A stretch of 64,000 nucleotides of DNA. Source: Ailanthus altissimus. Taxonomy: Eukaryota > Streptophyta > Magnoliopsida > Sapindales > Simaroubaceae. The stretch lies in assembly GCA_946807835.1 (NCBI GenBank), contig OX327705.1:17700501-17764500 (forward strand), written 5' to 3'. Positions 33,742 through 45,084 of this stretch are shown here, piece by piece. The position numbers and the translations under genes were made by a program. Numbering within the stretch: the stretch's first letter is position 1; every line of letters starts with the position of its first letter. The notes under the pieces were generated by a model. That model ran no database searches, was not told the DNA's origin, and saw only the letters and a list, made by a program, of their open reading frames with translations.

Positions 33742-35597
33742 TGTCACGCCCCAGACCCAAAAGATCTAATACATGACATAACTTACACTCATTCAATAAT
33801 ATTTAAACATTCATTTTAATTTCTTTCAGAATTATAGCAATTGAATTATGACTGGAATAATTCATAAATCGGAGATACACAGAGTTTTCTCAGAGATTAA
33901 CACTCTACTACGTCACCAGTAGCAACTTTGTTACCAGAAGCCCAGAATATATTTATTGCAAATTCTTACTTAAAATTAATCCATAACCACACTTGGTAAA
34001 ACTTAAACTAAATCCAACCACATGCAATAAAATAATACATAAGTATTTATTCAATAGGAACAAATCATATATCTTATCCCACGTGTCCCCAAATAAAACA
34101 CTCAACAACCTAGCAACTTAAGGAACCCAAGGAACAACAAAAGCTTTGCCAAATTCGCTAAGTACACATGTACCTTATTTACCTCTTAGCATTTTCAGCC
34201 ACAAGACTTATCTCCTTAACCTATCAATAGAGATTAATCCTTTCATAAGTCTCACAATTTATACAAAATACTTTAAATAGCTTACAAAATTATACATAAT
34301 GCATTTATCACATCAAATTGGTCTAATTACTTAGTTTTTCAAAACCTGTCATTCTGACCACTTACACTTAACAAAATTTTCTAATACATCAAATGATGTC
34401 CAATTACTCCAAAATTAGAATATATCATTCTTATGTATGAATATTATATCATAATTTCTATACAATCTATTCCATAAACACCATCAAATCCAAACTATTA
34501 TCCTGACAGGATCAAGATATTTACTGAACAGTATTCAATCTCCCAATTTTATAAAATCATATACTAACTATAAAAATACCACTAAAATATTCTTGACACA
34601 TATCTCAATTCATGATAAATATTGCACTAAAAAATCACTGCCAAAAGTATTTTAAAACTATTTTATTCTATAACTTTGAAAATCTGTTAATCAAATACTG
34701 CAATGAGCTGACACTCTTTAGAAAATCATAAAAATTTAAACACATTGATATAAATTCTCAATTTTGAGTATATCATATTAGAAATATAAAATTATCATAT
34801 TCCATAAATTTATAATTTTTTAAGATCATTAAGCAGATCAGAAATTATTTGTCACTATATCATATTGTTCACACAGAAAATTTTCAGAATTTCAGGGTCA
34901 TATTGGTAAATTTACTACAAATTCAATTTCTGAAATTTTCAATCGAATCAAAGTCTCAGATGATTCTAAACATGTCTTTTTATATACTCAAAATTCAAAA
35001 CCAGAATCGAATCAAAACAATTTATAAAATTCCTAAATCAAGAGACTATCAAGCAGAAATTCTACAATTCATCATGATTTATCAAGCTATCTACATAGAT
35101 CATCATCAATTCTCACAATATCTTACGAAATACACATCAAATCCTCAATTATGAATATTTTTAGAAATCAAAAATTAAAGGAATTAACTTAATTAACACC
35201 AATAAATTGAGAAATAGTTGTGATATACCTCTTAAAATTTAAAATTCCAATTTCTTCTTCTTTTTTTTCTTCTTCTTCTCTTTCTCTCCCCTCTATTTCT
35301 CTCTCTCTAAAGGGATAGCTCGACCCAAAAGAGTTAATTAGGGTTAAAAAGTGTATTTGTATACTAAGAGGCTAATTATTTTTTGTATTTATAAATTTAC
35401 CCCCAAAACTTTCAAAGTATTACAATTTGGTCCCTAAAATAAATCTAAAATCTTGCAAATAAACCCAATACTAATAGTATGTCCTTAACCTATACAAACA
35501 CTACTAATAACAATACATAAATCAAGTATCACCCACATACAAATAAAATATGTATATAAATACTTATTCTTACCGATTATTGATACTGGTTACTACA
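33742..35597. mobile_element. Solo LTR (1.86 kb) nested in the copia C leader
   Basis: The block starts TGTCACGCCCC and ends GGTTACTACA, with TG...CA termini. CATAG at 33737-33741 is repeated exactly at 35598-35602. Removing the block and one CATAG rejoins leader sequence that is continuous in copia A (about 52200-52290 on the other strand). It contains no coding region, a pyrimidine-rich tract near 35250-35310, and only one LTR-like unit. The size and the GCCCC start suggest a Ty3/gypsy-type LTR; the family and orientation are inference. Confidence 0.85.
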
Positions 35598-36339
35598 CAT
35601 AGAACTTGCCTATGGGCTAAAGTTCTAATTCAATAAGATTCACTTATAACTTTATGATATAATATATATCATGTTTTAACAATGTAAATCATTATTCAAA
35701 ATTATGAATCTAATGACATACAACTTGCATGTGGGCTAAAGTTCTAATTATTAGATTCATTTATCACTTTATGATAAAACACATCATATTTTATTGATAT
35801 AAATCATAATTCAAAATTATGAATCTAGTGACATAAAACTTTTTTGTAAGCTAAATTTTCAATTAGATTCGTTTATAACTTTATGATAAAATACTAAATT
35901 ATTGTTCCTTTTCTAATTCCTGTGCGTAGATTAGGAAATATAATTTATTATTTTATCCTAATTAATCATATAAATATAATAAAAATTTCTGTGTGATAAA
36001 ATTTATTATATTAAGTATGATTAATCACAAATAATGTCATTTTTTTATGTGATCCTAAAATTTTTTTAGTTTATAATTTTTCATAATCGAAAATGTTGTG
36101 GTTAATCCATAATTAATTAAAATTATATGAATCATTAGACATTTTATTCACAAAATTGTTCATTTGATTGTATACAATAATTGCATCATTTATAAATATG
36201 AACATATTATGAAATTTATATATTAAATTATTCTACTTAAATTGCATACATAAAAATTGAATAAACAATAAAGTATACATACAAGCATTAATATAATTTA
36301 AGCACGTAAAAATCGAAATAACTAAGTCATCTCTTAAGT

Positions 36340-36700
36340 TTTAATTACCAAATTAGGACTTGTTTACAAATATTTTTAAGCTTTAGGCCAAAATTGTATT
36401 TATTAAAAATATGAAAGTTTGAACAAAAATATACAGTATTGTAGGGCCTATTTCTAAAACCTTTAAATTTTTTGGACCAAATTGTAACTGATTGAAATTT
36501 TAGAGGCCAAAATATAATTAATTGAAAGATTGAGGTCAAAGCTGTCATTATTTAAAAAGTTTGGTTCCAAAGTATAATTATCTAAAAGTATAAGGACTAA
36601 ATTGTAATTACTTAAAATATTAGGGGTATGTTTATAAATAATTGAATGTGTTTAAGGCCAAAATATAATTTACAAAAACATGGAAGGCCTGAATAAAAAT
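36340..36700 (-). repeat. Leader minisatellite of copia C
   Basis: About eight to ten degenerate copies of a GG(A/C)CAAATTGTAATTATTTGAAA-like unit recur every 35-45 bp between primer site and gag. A related CCCCTAAA-spaced array occurs at the matching place in copia A (51400-51670). Confidence 0.6.
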
Positions 36701-36737
36701 TGCTTGACAGACTTTTTGTCTGTTCCAAGGGCAATCA

Positions 36738-36823
36738 GCAGACGACATGTTGTTTACTTAATTGACTTAATATAGCTAGACAACATGTCGTCCGTCTAAC
36801 GAAAGTTAGACGACATGTCATCT
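36738..36823 (-). repeat. Three copies of a 16-bp palindrome plus a hairpin in the copia C leader
   Basis: Copies near 36740-36753, 36778-36793 and 36808-36823 approximate AGACGACATGTCGTCT, which is its own complement. Between copies two and three lies CGTCTAAC-GAAA-GTTAGACG (36793-36812), an 8-bp perfect stem. The position between primer site and gag is where retroelement RNA dimerisation and packaging signals lie; that role is inference. Confidence 0.6.
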
Positions 36824-37101
36824 GGTATCGTTTTCTTCCTCCAGTCGGGTTGTGCGACCCGGTTTACATAGGGTATTTATGACCCATTTTCTAACCCAAT
36901 TCAAAAAATCGACCATATCTCAGCCATTCAAACTCCAAATTTGATGTTTCAAATGCTAAAATGCTCGAAATTTAATTTTCTAATGATTTTTAGCCATAGT
37001 TTTTATTAAAAACTCATAAATAATACACTTAAAATTAAAATTCAAATTTTACCATTAATGAAGTTTTTCAGAGTTGCACAACAAGACAGAGGCTATACAT
37101 G

Positions 37102-37113
37102 GCTCTGCTACCA
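37102..37113 (-). other. Primer-binding site of copia C
   Basis: The minus strand reads TGGTAGCAGAGC, which matches the initiator-Met primer site at 11 of 12 bases and lies two bases inside the 5' LTR. Confidence 0.85.
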
Positions 37114-37115
37114 CA

Positions 37116-37552
37116 TGTTAGTTTTTTTATATAATCTAATCATGCTTGATAACTTAATAAGCAATTAGAGTAATACATAATTAAAATAAAAATAAAACTG
37201 ACATATCTCTAGCCATTGGTAACTTTAAGAATCCAAAATTGAACCTAAACGTGTTTAAGAGCTTCTAAACTTTAATCAATCTCTATATGATGGTGTATAA
37301 TACTGAAGGAGATTGAACAGCTTAGTGACCTATACCATAATTAATGTTTTTTTTTTAGTGCGTATACTCTCTCATCAAGAGTACTCTTTATTTATAGTGG
37401 ACATATTCTTTATTATAATTATATTAGAATTGTCCAAATTATTCTATTAAGAGGTATATATGGACCACTTTTATTTCAATCAAAATATTTAAGTGATGAA
37501 TATGTATATTTTTCTATATTTTAGATGATCAGTTTAAAATAAAATTCTAATA
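37116..37552 (-). repeat. 5' LTR of copia C
   Basis: It starts TGTTAGTTTT; the final CA has become TA. It shares long words with the left LTR, such as ATCATGCTTGATAACTTAAT and ATGGACCACTTTTATTTCAA. Confidence 0.9.
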
Positions 37553-38650
37553 ATTCGATCCTAAAATCCATCTCAATCAATAAGATCAACTCTACAAGGT
37601 CATCCCTCAAAGCCAACTATTTGAGAATTAACTTTTCCTTTGGTTTACAAATATCACAATACATTCCACTACCACATGTCAAAAATAAGAACTTAGATAT
37701 ATACAATCAATTACAAGCTCTTACGTCAGAGGTAATCATCTGTACCATACTAATATTAGCTTCATGAGAACTATTTGAAACCCTAGAACAATCAATTTGA
37801 AAAATCACCATACAGTTATTAGAAATTAAAGGACACCTACAATCTAACATCGGGACATTGAAACTTGCTTTTGGCAAAGTAATGCTCCACCGTTTCATCA
37901 AGTGTCTGTTTAAAAGAACCAACATAAATGGGGAATCAATTAATAAATGATAAGAAGATTTAAATTGAGAAATTGTTTTTCCTTGAGAAAATTTCAAAAA
38001 TAGCCTAAAATTTTAAGTGGCTTTCTTTTTTATTGGTCATAAATTATTGTTTTAATCTTTATTAACCAAAACTAGGGTAAATGGATACATTTGCCCTTAT
38101 TTATAAAATATAATAATAAATAAAATATTTAAGAATAAATATATAAAAATTGACATTCTTAAAATACACACGCCAACTTTCAAACTAAGTAGATTTCAAT
38201 ATCTTAATTGAAAAAAATGTACGGTTATTTCTATTATTATGTAATGTTTTTGTTTCGTATATATTTATAAATTTAAATTTACCAAATTAGAGTTATGAAT
38301 GTAGTTTTAAAGTTTTTGTATTTATTTTATAAATGTTTGAGTATTAAAATATAAGCGTAGTATAATGTGATGAAGTAGAAAAAAATAAAGTGAATGAAAG
38401 AGAAAAAACAAAAATCTAGAAAAAAAATGAAAAAAATATGAGTTGGTTGTGGGTTTCACATGTAGGAGTGATGCAATTGCGAAGCGACCATGAAAAACGT
38501 ACGCCTTTGGCATGCGCAAAGAGGCGCACATTTCTTACAGATGTGTGACTTTGAGCATCGTCACATGATTTTCTCGAATTTTATTTATTTATTAATTTAA
38601 ATTATTTTTTAAAATATTTTTGTGTTATAAGTGTTATGGAGTATGAGTTA
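37553..38650. other. Unassigned stretch right of copia C
   Basis: A 291-bp minus-strand open frame at 37707-37997 is not recognised and has no supporting context. The remainder is AT-rich, with a short GC-richer patch near 38460-38540. Confidence 0.4.
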
Positions 38651-38654
38651 CTCA

Positions 38655-39440
38655 TTGTATATTTAAGGAGATGGTGAAAGAGCTTCAATGATAGTAATGA
38701 GATATGTTAGGTAACTTAGATATTTCAGTTCTAAAGGATGTGAAATATGAATAGCTTTTAAATATTCTATGTTGTGCAATTAGAGTTAATAATATGCTGT
38801 ATAATGTATTTTTAAAATTTTTTATTGATGTAATGAGATTTAAGTTGAGACCAATTAAGATTGAAAATGATAATGATGTTTGGTTCTTTTATGGGATTAA
38901 TAAAATATCATTGTCTCCTCTATGTATAATAGTAGATCTTAGAGCTCTCATATGAAGAAGATGCACAAGTTTCCATTGAAAATCAACCACCCTACCATTA
39001 TCACTTCATATCAATAAGCGATAGTAACCAAATGAATAACATAACCCTAACAATATCAATTGATGTACTTTTCATAAATATTATGATTAACTATCATTAT
39101 TCCCTTTTAATATTCAACGAAGACTCAACTTATATATACTATGATAGTTAGACATATTATTATATTGATTGTAACGAAAATATTGATAATGTAGAAGAAG
39201 TTGATGGATTAAATGATTCACAGAACAATGGGCAATGTTATATTTTTAATAGTTCTCTTAACGAGACTTGTATGCATAAAAGAAAAGATGAAGTTGAAGT
39301 AGAAACTCTTTTCGATTTCTTCTTCCAATACCACAATTTAAAGATTGAAGATGAGATTTTCCGAAACAATAAAGAGAGAGAAGAAGCAAATTTAGGGCAC
39401 TATTTCTTGTCTCATTTTTTTACTGTTGTATTTTGTTAAA
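38655..39440 (+). pseudogene. Mutator-like (MULE) N-terminal region remnant
   Basis: Plus-strand translation near 38700-38940 gives LLNILCCAIRVNN, FLKFFIDVMRFKLRPIKI and NDNDVWFFYGIN, the pattern of the PB1-like N-terminal domain of plant MULE proteins. An acidic stretch follows near 39170-39240. There are stops throughout, and no zinc finger or catalytic core is seen, so this is a truncated relic. The assignment is by pattern memory only. Confidence 0.45.
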
Positions 39441-39615
39441 TCTTCATGATGTTGATTTTATGTGTTCTAAAAACTTTCTATATTAATATGAGCTAAGTTT
39501 TTAGTATTAGGATTACAACTTTAAACTTTATATGTAATTAAATTCAATTTTGTCTCTTATTTTATAAAATTAACTATGGATTGTTCAATTTATCTTGCAT
39601 GTAACGCTTTCTAAA

Positions 39616-41110
39616 TAGGGGTGGGTAATTTCGGGTTTGGGTCTAGTTCAAAAATTTTCAAACCATTCTCGAACTCGTTCAGAACAGAGAAAAGTGTCAT
39701 GTTGGAGATATTTTTTAGGTTGGGATAATTCCCGACCCGACTTCGAGTCGAGACAAGTTAGGTTGGAAATTTTCTAATTTTTGTTTACATTAAAATAGTT
39801 TTGTTTTGATTCGCAAATAGGTTGGGTCGGGACGAGACAAGTCAAATTTTTTTTATTTTTTTAATATTAAAACGATTTAGTTCTAATTCGCGACGGGACA
39901 GGTCGGGTCGAGAGTTCCCAAATTATTTTTAAAAAAATTAAAAAAATCCAAATTCAATTTTAATTTCAAATGTGTTAAATGTTATTATTTCAAATTCAAT
40001 TACAATAAATGTTATTATTCTAAATTTAATTTGGATTTAAATTATGTTAAATGTTATAATTTAATTAATCTTAAAATAGATTCTTTTCAAATCCAATTAC
40101 GTTAAATGTTGTAATCCTAAATCTAATTTTGAGTTGAAATATATTAAATATTATAATTTCAAATCTTATTTTAATTTTATTATTTTAAATGTTATTATTT
40201 CAAATCTAATTTCAATTTAAGTACATTATAATTACAAATCTTATTTTGATTTCATTACGTTAAATGTTATTATTTCAAACCTAATTTTTATTTTAAGTAT
40301 ATTAAATATTATAATTTCAAATCTAATTTCAAGTTTAATTAGTAATTATATTAAATATTATCGATTTGAATTACATTAAATGTTATAATGTGATTAATTT
40401 TGAAATCAATTTATTCCAAATCTAATTACATTAAATGTTGTAATTTCAAATCTTATTTCAATTTTAATATTTTAAATGTTATTATTTCAAATTTAATTTT
40501 GATGTTAATTATGTTAAATATTATTATTTTAAATCTAATTGCGTGTTAATTATATTAAATATTATAATTTTAAATCCAATTTCGAGTTCAATTACGTTAA
40601 ATATTATTAATTTAAACTACGTTAAATGATATAATTTGATTAATTTTAAAATCAATTTGTTCCAAATCTAATTACGTTAAATATTATAATTACAAATTCA
40701 ATTTTGAGTTCAATTACATTAAATATTATAATTTCAAATCTAATTTCAAGTTCAATTACGCTAAATGTTATAATTTGATTAATTTTACAATCGATCCTTC
40801 CAAATACAATTATGTTAAATGCTGTAATTTAAAATTCACTTTCAAGTTAAAATACATAAAATATTATAATTTCAAATTTTATTTCGATTTCAAAATATTA
40901 AATGTTATTATTCTAAATATAATTGCAATATTAATTACGTTAAATATTATAATTTTAAATCTAATTTCGAGTTTAATTACGTTAAATATTATCGATTTAA
41001 ATTACATTAAATGTTATTATTTCAAATTTAATTACGTTAAATGTTATAATTTGATTAATTTTAAAATTAATTTGTTCCAAATTCAATTACATTAAATGTT
41101 ATAATTTTAA
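39616..41110 (-). mobile_element. hAT terminus with motif array (inverted relative of 13290-14638)
   Basis: It starts TAGGGGTGGGTAATTTCGGG at 39616, close to the inverted right end of the hAT at 14638. Next come GGGTCGGGAC-type words, an AAAACGA patch, then about 1.1 kb of TTACGTTAAATGTTATAATT-type repeats. Ordered phrases such as TTAATTTTAAAATCAATTTG and CAATTACGTTAAATGTTGTAA match the complement of 13290-14500. No transposase is present and no right terminus is found, so it is either a truncated copy or a non-autonomous derivative. Confidence 0.75.
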
Positions 41111-42312
41111 ATCTAATTTATTAAAAAATATAAATTAATTACATAATAACATGTGTTATTTATAACTTATTATATTATAACATGTGTTATTTTATTAAAA
41201 TTTATTTTATTTAATTAGATTATATTAAATTGATGGATAAAATTATACCACGTGTTAAAAAAAAAGTAAACGGATATGATTTTGTTACGTGTCTAAAACT
41301 TAAATCATCATATACTTAAGTTATAAGGTAAATAAATTATTTAAACTACAAAAGAATATATTCCGTATAAATTAACAAAAAAAAAATTGAGAAATTTGAA
41401 TTTAAATTGAGTAAAGTTATGTATTAAATCAAATTCTAACTATAAGAGTAAGATTATGTTTATCCCTTTAACTTTTTATTTGGTAATGTGGTGCTATAAA
41501 TTTAAATTCACAAAATTTACTATAGTTACTGAAGAGTGAGAGTATTGATTGAGAAGTAAAAATAAAAATAAAAATAAATTTATAACTGTATATTGCTTTG
41601 AAGTAAAAATATTAACTATCGAGTAAAAATAAATAAATGAATTTATAATTATTTTAAAATTAAATAAAAAAAACAATAATATCCAATCAATTTAAAATTT
41701 TGGAACGGAAATTTTGTCTACCTCTATTCTAATTACTTAATCATTGATTATATAATATTAGAATAAAGATTTTTAAATTTTTAAATTTTAATTTAAAAGA
41801 TAATTTCATCTCTTATTTTTAAAATTACTCTAAAAATTTTTTTTTTTCGACGATGGTGACAATAAAATTTTAACTTATGAAAGATATTATTATATTTAAA
41901 ATTTTATGATCTATATGATGATAATATTATTTTATTAAAAAAATGTTAAAAAATAATAAAATTTAATAAAAATAGTGTTTTTAAGTAATTTTAAAAATGG
42001 GAGATGAAATTATTTTTTAATCATATTTTGAAAGTTTAGGTGTCTTTTTTCCTATAATGTTACTTATTTTTTCTTAAATATAAAAAATGCATAACATTAT
42101 CTTACTTAATCTTAAATTAATATATGTTTATATTTTAATTTAAGTCTCAGTTAATAGCCTATTAAATTAAGAAGCTATAATCTTTATTAACTTAAATATT
42201 ATTTATCCTTGCTTAATACTATTATTACTATTTAAATAAATTACAATTTGAATAAAAAATAATAAAAATTGTGATTTAATTTTAAAAGACTTGATAAAAA
42301 AATATAATCCTC
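41111..42312. other. AT-rich intergenic DNA
   Basis: No coding region was seen. A TAAAATTTTA-type imperfect inverted stretch near 41760-42050 was noticed but not resolved. Confidence 0.4.
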
Positions 42313-43031
42313 TGTTAAAGCGGAGGCAATTAAACGAGCAAATATTTTAAATAATATAATGCACAAACAAGCAATTAAGAATTTAGAGAGAGAAAGATAA
42401 AAAAAGAACAAACAGTATTTACGTGGTTCGGTAGTTTATCTATGTCAACGGCAGAATAAGATCACACTATTTTATTATTAAATTTTAAGGCACTCACAAA
42501 GTATGCCTTTTACAATAAAGACTCACAAACAAATCACTTTTTCTTGCAAATAAGCGGTTTCTTTCATTAAGAATCACAAAAGTATACTATGATCACAAAG
42601 ATCTCACTCTAATCACAAAGATTATATTTACAAGCCAATAGAGAGCTTTTATATAGGCTTTAGGATGACTTAAGTTTACCATAAACGTGTGTGAGTTATT
42701 TTAAGAAGTTTTGAAATAAGTAAGAGTCGAAACAAGTCGCATCAAAATGAGAAACAATTTTTCGCGTTGGGTGCTGCTACTCCCAGCCCCGAGCTCTACG
42801 GCATTGGGACATACTACTTGAGTGCCGCGGCGCTGGGCACCTGGCGTCGCGATGCTCAAGCACTATTTTAAATATTACAGTACCCACAGTCTGACATAGC
42901 AGCGCTCACACTTGACATCGTCTCTTACATTTTTGCCTCTTTTTAGTTTTGTCTTTCAATTCTTGTATACTCAATACACTTAACTTGCTATTCAAATCAT
43001 ATCACAATAAATTTTAATTAACTTTCTCACA
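42313..43031 (-). repeat. Probable solo LTR
   Basis: The block reads TGTTAAAGCGG at the left and CTTTCTCACA at the right. On the minus strand it has a TATA box (CCTATATAAAAGC near 42640-42660), and the plus strand carries ACGTGGTTCGG near 42420, a phrase I associate with plant LTR sequences. A GC-rich patch lies at 42765-42860. The flanks TCCTC and CCCTT do not form a good 5-bp duplication, so the limits are provisional. Confidence 0.45.
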
Positions 43032-43336
43032 CCCTTTAAATACATGACTATTATAAAAAAGTCACTACCTATTGTGAAAGATTATCTTGTGCACTATAAG
43101 GATGTGAATCCTAATTATTTTGCACTGTTCTTTCATAAAAAATTTACGGATGATTATTCTTTAAAGAATAATCATCTTTTAAAAAAGTGTTTCGATTACA
43201 TTTTAATATTATTAATTGCAGTATTTCTATTTTGGAGGTAGTAATTTACTATAAAACTTATTAATAAATTGTTACAAATTGAGACAAATAAGGCTTTAAA
43301 GAAACTGTTATGAAACATTTCAAAAACCATTATTTG

Positions 43337-43615
43337 TAGGGAGTAGGTAGAATTAGTTTTGATTTAGTTTGGGTCTAAACTAAATTAAAATTGAAATCGA
43401 TCGGTTTAAGTTCATCGAATCAAATCGAATTAATTTAATTCAGTTCAATTTAATTTAATTTTTTTTTAAATTATTTTAGTGTATCTTTTTAATTTAAACT
43501 AAATCGATCAAATTTAAAAAAATAAAACTAAACCTTAAATCGAATTATAAATCAAATTGAATTAAAAATTTTAATTCTGCTCAATTTACCGGTTAATAAA
43601 CCGGGGCCACTCTTA
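43337..43615. mobile_element. hAT MITE with perfect 8-bp target duplication
   Basis: ATTATTTG occurs at 43329-43336 and again at 43616-43623. The 279 bp between start TAGGGAGT and end ACTCTTA (inverted TAAGAGT), which are imperfect inverted ends of the hAT type. The interior is AT-rich with AATCGA/TCGATT words and no coding region. Confidence 0.8.
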
Positions 43616-43623
43616 ATTATTTG

Positions 43624-45084
43624 TATCATAATTTCTTTATTACTGACATATGCACCCAATTTAACGATTTGTGATGAAACTTTATCTTTAATCTTTCTCA
43701 TCATTATTTTGGCTATTAAAAGTCTTCTATGGTAAAAAATAAAATAAAAAAGTCTATGACAACATCATAAACCATTATGTTGTGATGTATTATCCAAAAC
43801 AATAAGGGGATGGCTGATGTCGGTTCAATGCGCATTTGTTTTTCCTTTTTACCTTGTTTTTTTCAAGGTCCAATAAGTAATTATAGTAACTGTGAACCCA
43901 ACACATATATCGATTTAAGAATATATTTGTAATTGTTATACTTCTTCTTCTAATAATGAAAATATTTGATAAGTGCCGATATTAAAAAGAAGTACTAGAC
44001 AAACATGCACTTTTACTTACCAAGCATGCTCTAACATCATCAAACATCGAGAATGCTTTATAGTTTTTTTTTTTTAAAAAAAAAACTTATCAATTCAATC
44101 TTTATATTTATTTAAAATATTTAATTAATTCTATCATTAAAAAAAATTCTAAAATATATTTTTATGAAAGTTAATTAAATTTAATTAGATGCAAGACCAT
44201 TTACCATAATTAAATATATCAATTCAGTTTATATCTTTAAAATTCTTTTAAAATAATATATATATTTTTTAAAAAAAATGGTATGGATGAAAATGAAAAA
44301 TAACGCCCATTAAAATATTTAACCCTTACTCGTAAATCTTACCCAAATTCAAATAATCACAAATGCATTGCACCTTAATAACCACTTAAACTACATCGCG
44401 AGGGCTTTTAAAATATATATTTTAAATGGTGTTTTTTTAAAACTTAAACTTTTAAAGAACACATATATTACATTAGATATGTATTGTCAATTTTTTTTAT
44501 CAACCATTATTTATATTTTTGTATTTACTAAAATGAAATTTTAGATTAGATGAGAATCTTGGTCCATTTAAAAACTAAAAAGACTAATTAATTCTACAAA
44601 ACTTTGACTAAATTGATGATTCTTTAATTTTATTAAACAGTTTTTAAAACAATTTTATAGTCTATTTTTAGTGTTTGATTAAAATATATTTAGAAAGACT
44701 ATATTTTCTAATTAAAAAAAAAATCAACCACTTGGTAAGTTTTTTAATGAGAAATGCTTTCTACAAAAATACTCTTCAGTCGCATCCTTAGAGAAAAAAA
44801 AAAGTTCAACTCCTAGAACCACAACATATATTCAAACAAACTCAGTAATCCAGGGTTACAAGCCAAGCAAAATAATGGCCAATTCCGATAATCAAAGCTC
44901 AGCCAATGCTCGGTAGGCACAGATAAGACCTGAAGCCAATGCTCTGAGCAGAAATAAGTTGTGATATAGACATAGTTCAGTCATAATGATCCACCATCTT
45001 TATCGAGTACATCTTCCTACATGTTCCTAACTACGAAAAGCATAGTAGAGTAAATCCATCTTCCATGTTTTCTACTAGTTAGTA
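43624..45084. other. AT-rich intergenic DNA and p23 3' flank
   Basis: About 44850-45084 is less AT-rich and is probably 3' untranslated sequence of the p23 gene (minus strand). Nothing else was recognised. Confidence 0.45.

Larger units (their letters stand above)
28876..37552 (-). mobile_element. Ty1/copia element C, nearly complete but dead
   Basis: Two LTRs of about 438 bp (28876-29314 and 37116-37552) flank a minus-strand unit: primer site at 37102-37113, long leader, gag, protease-integrase, reverse transcriptase and RNase H, then a purine tract (AAGTGAGAGAA on the minus strand) next to the left LTR. The flanks ATTTG (28871-28875) and ATTCG (37553-37557) agree at 4 of 5 positions. A separate 1.86-kb LTR is nested in the leader; without it the element is about 6.8 kb. 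LTR copies differ at many positions and all genes carry stops, so it is old. Confidence 0.92.

Noticed and set aside
37707..37997. 96-residue minus-strand open frame
   Set aside because: No domain is recognised, it is surrounded by decayed repeats, and no partner exons were found; there is not enough support to call a gene.
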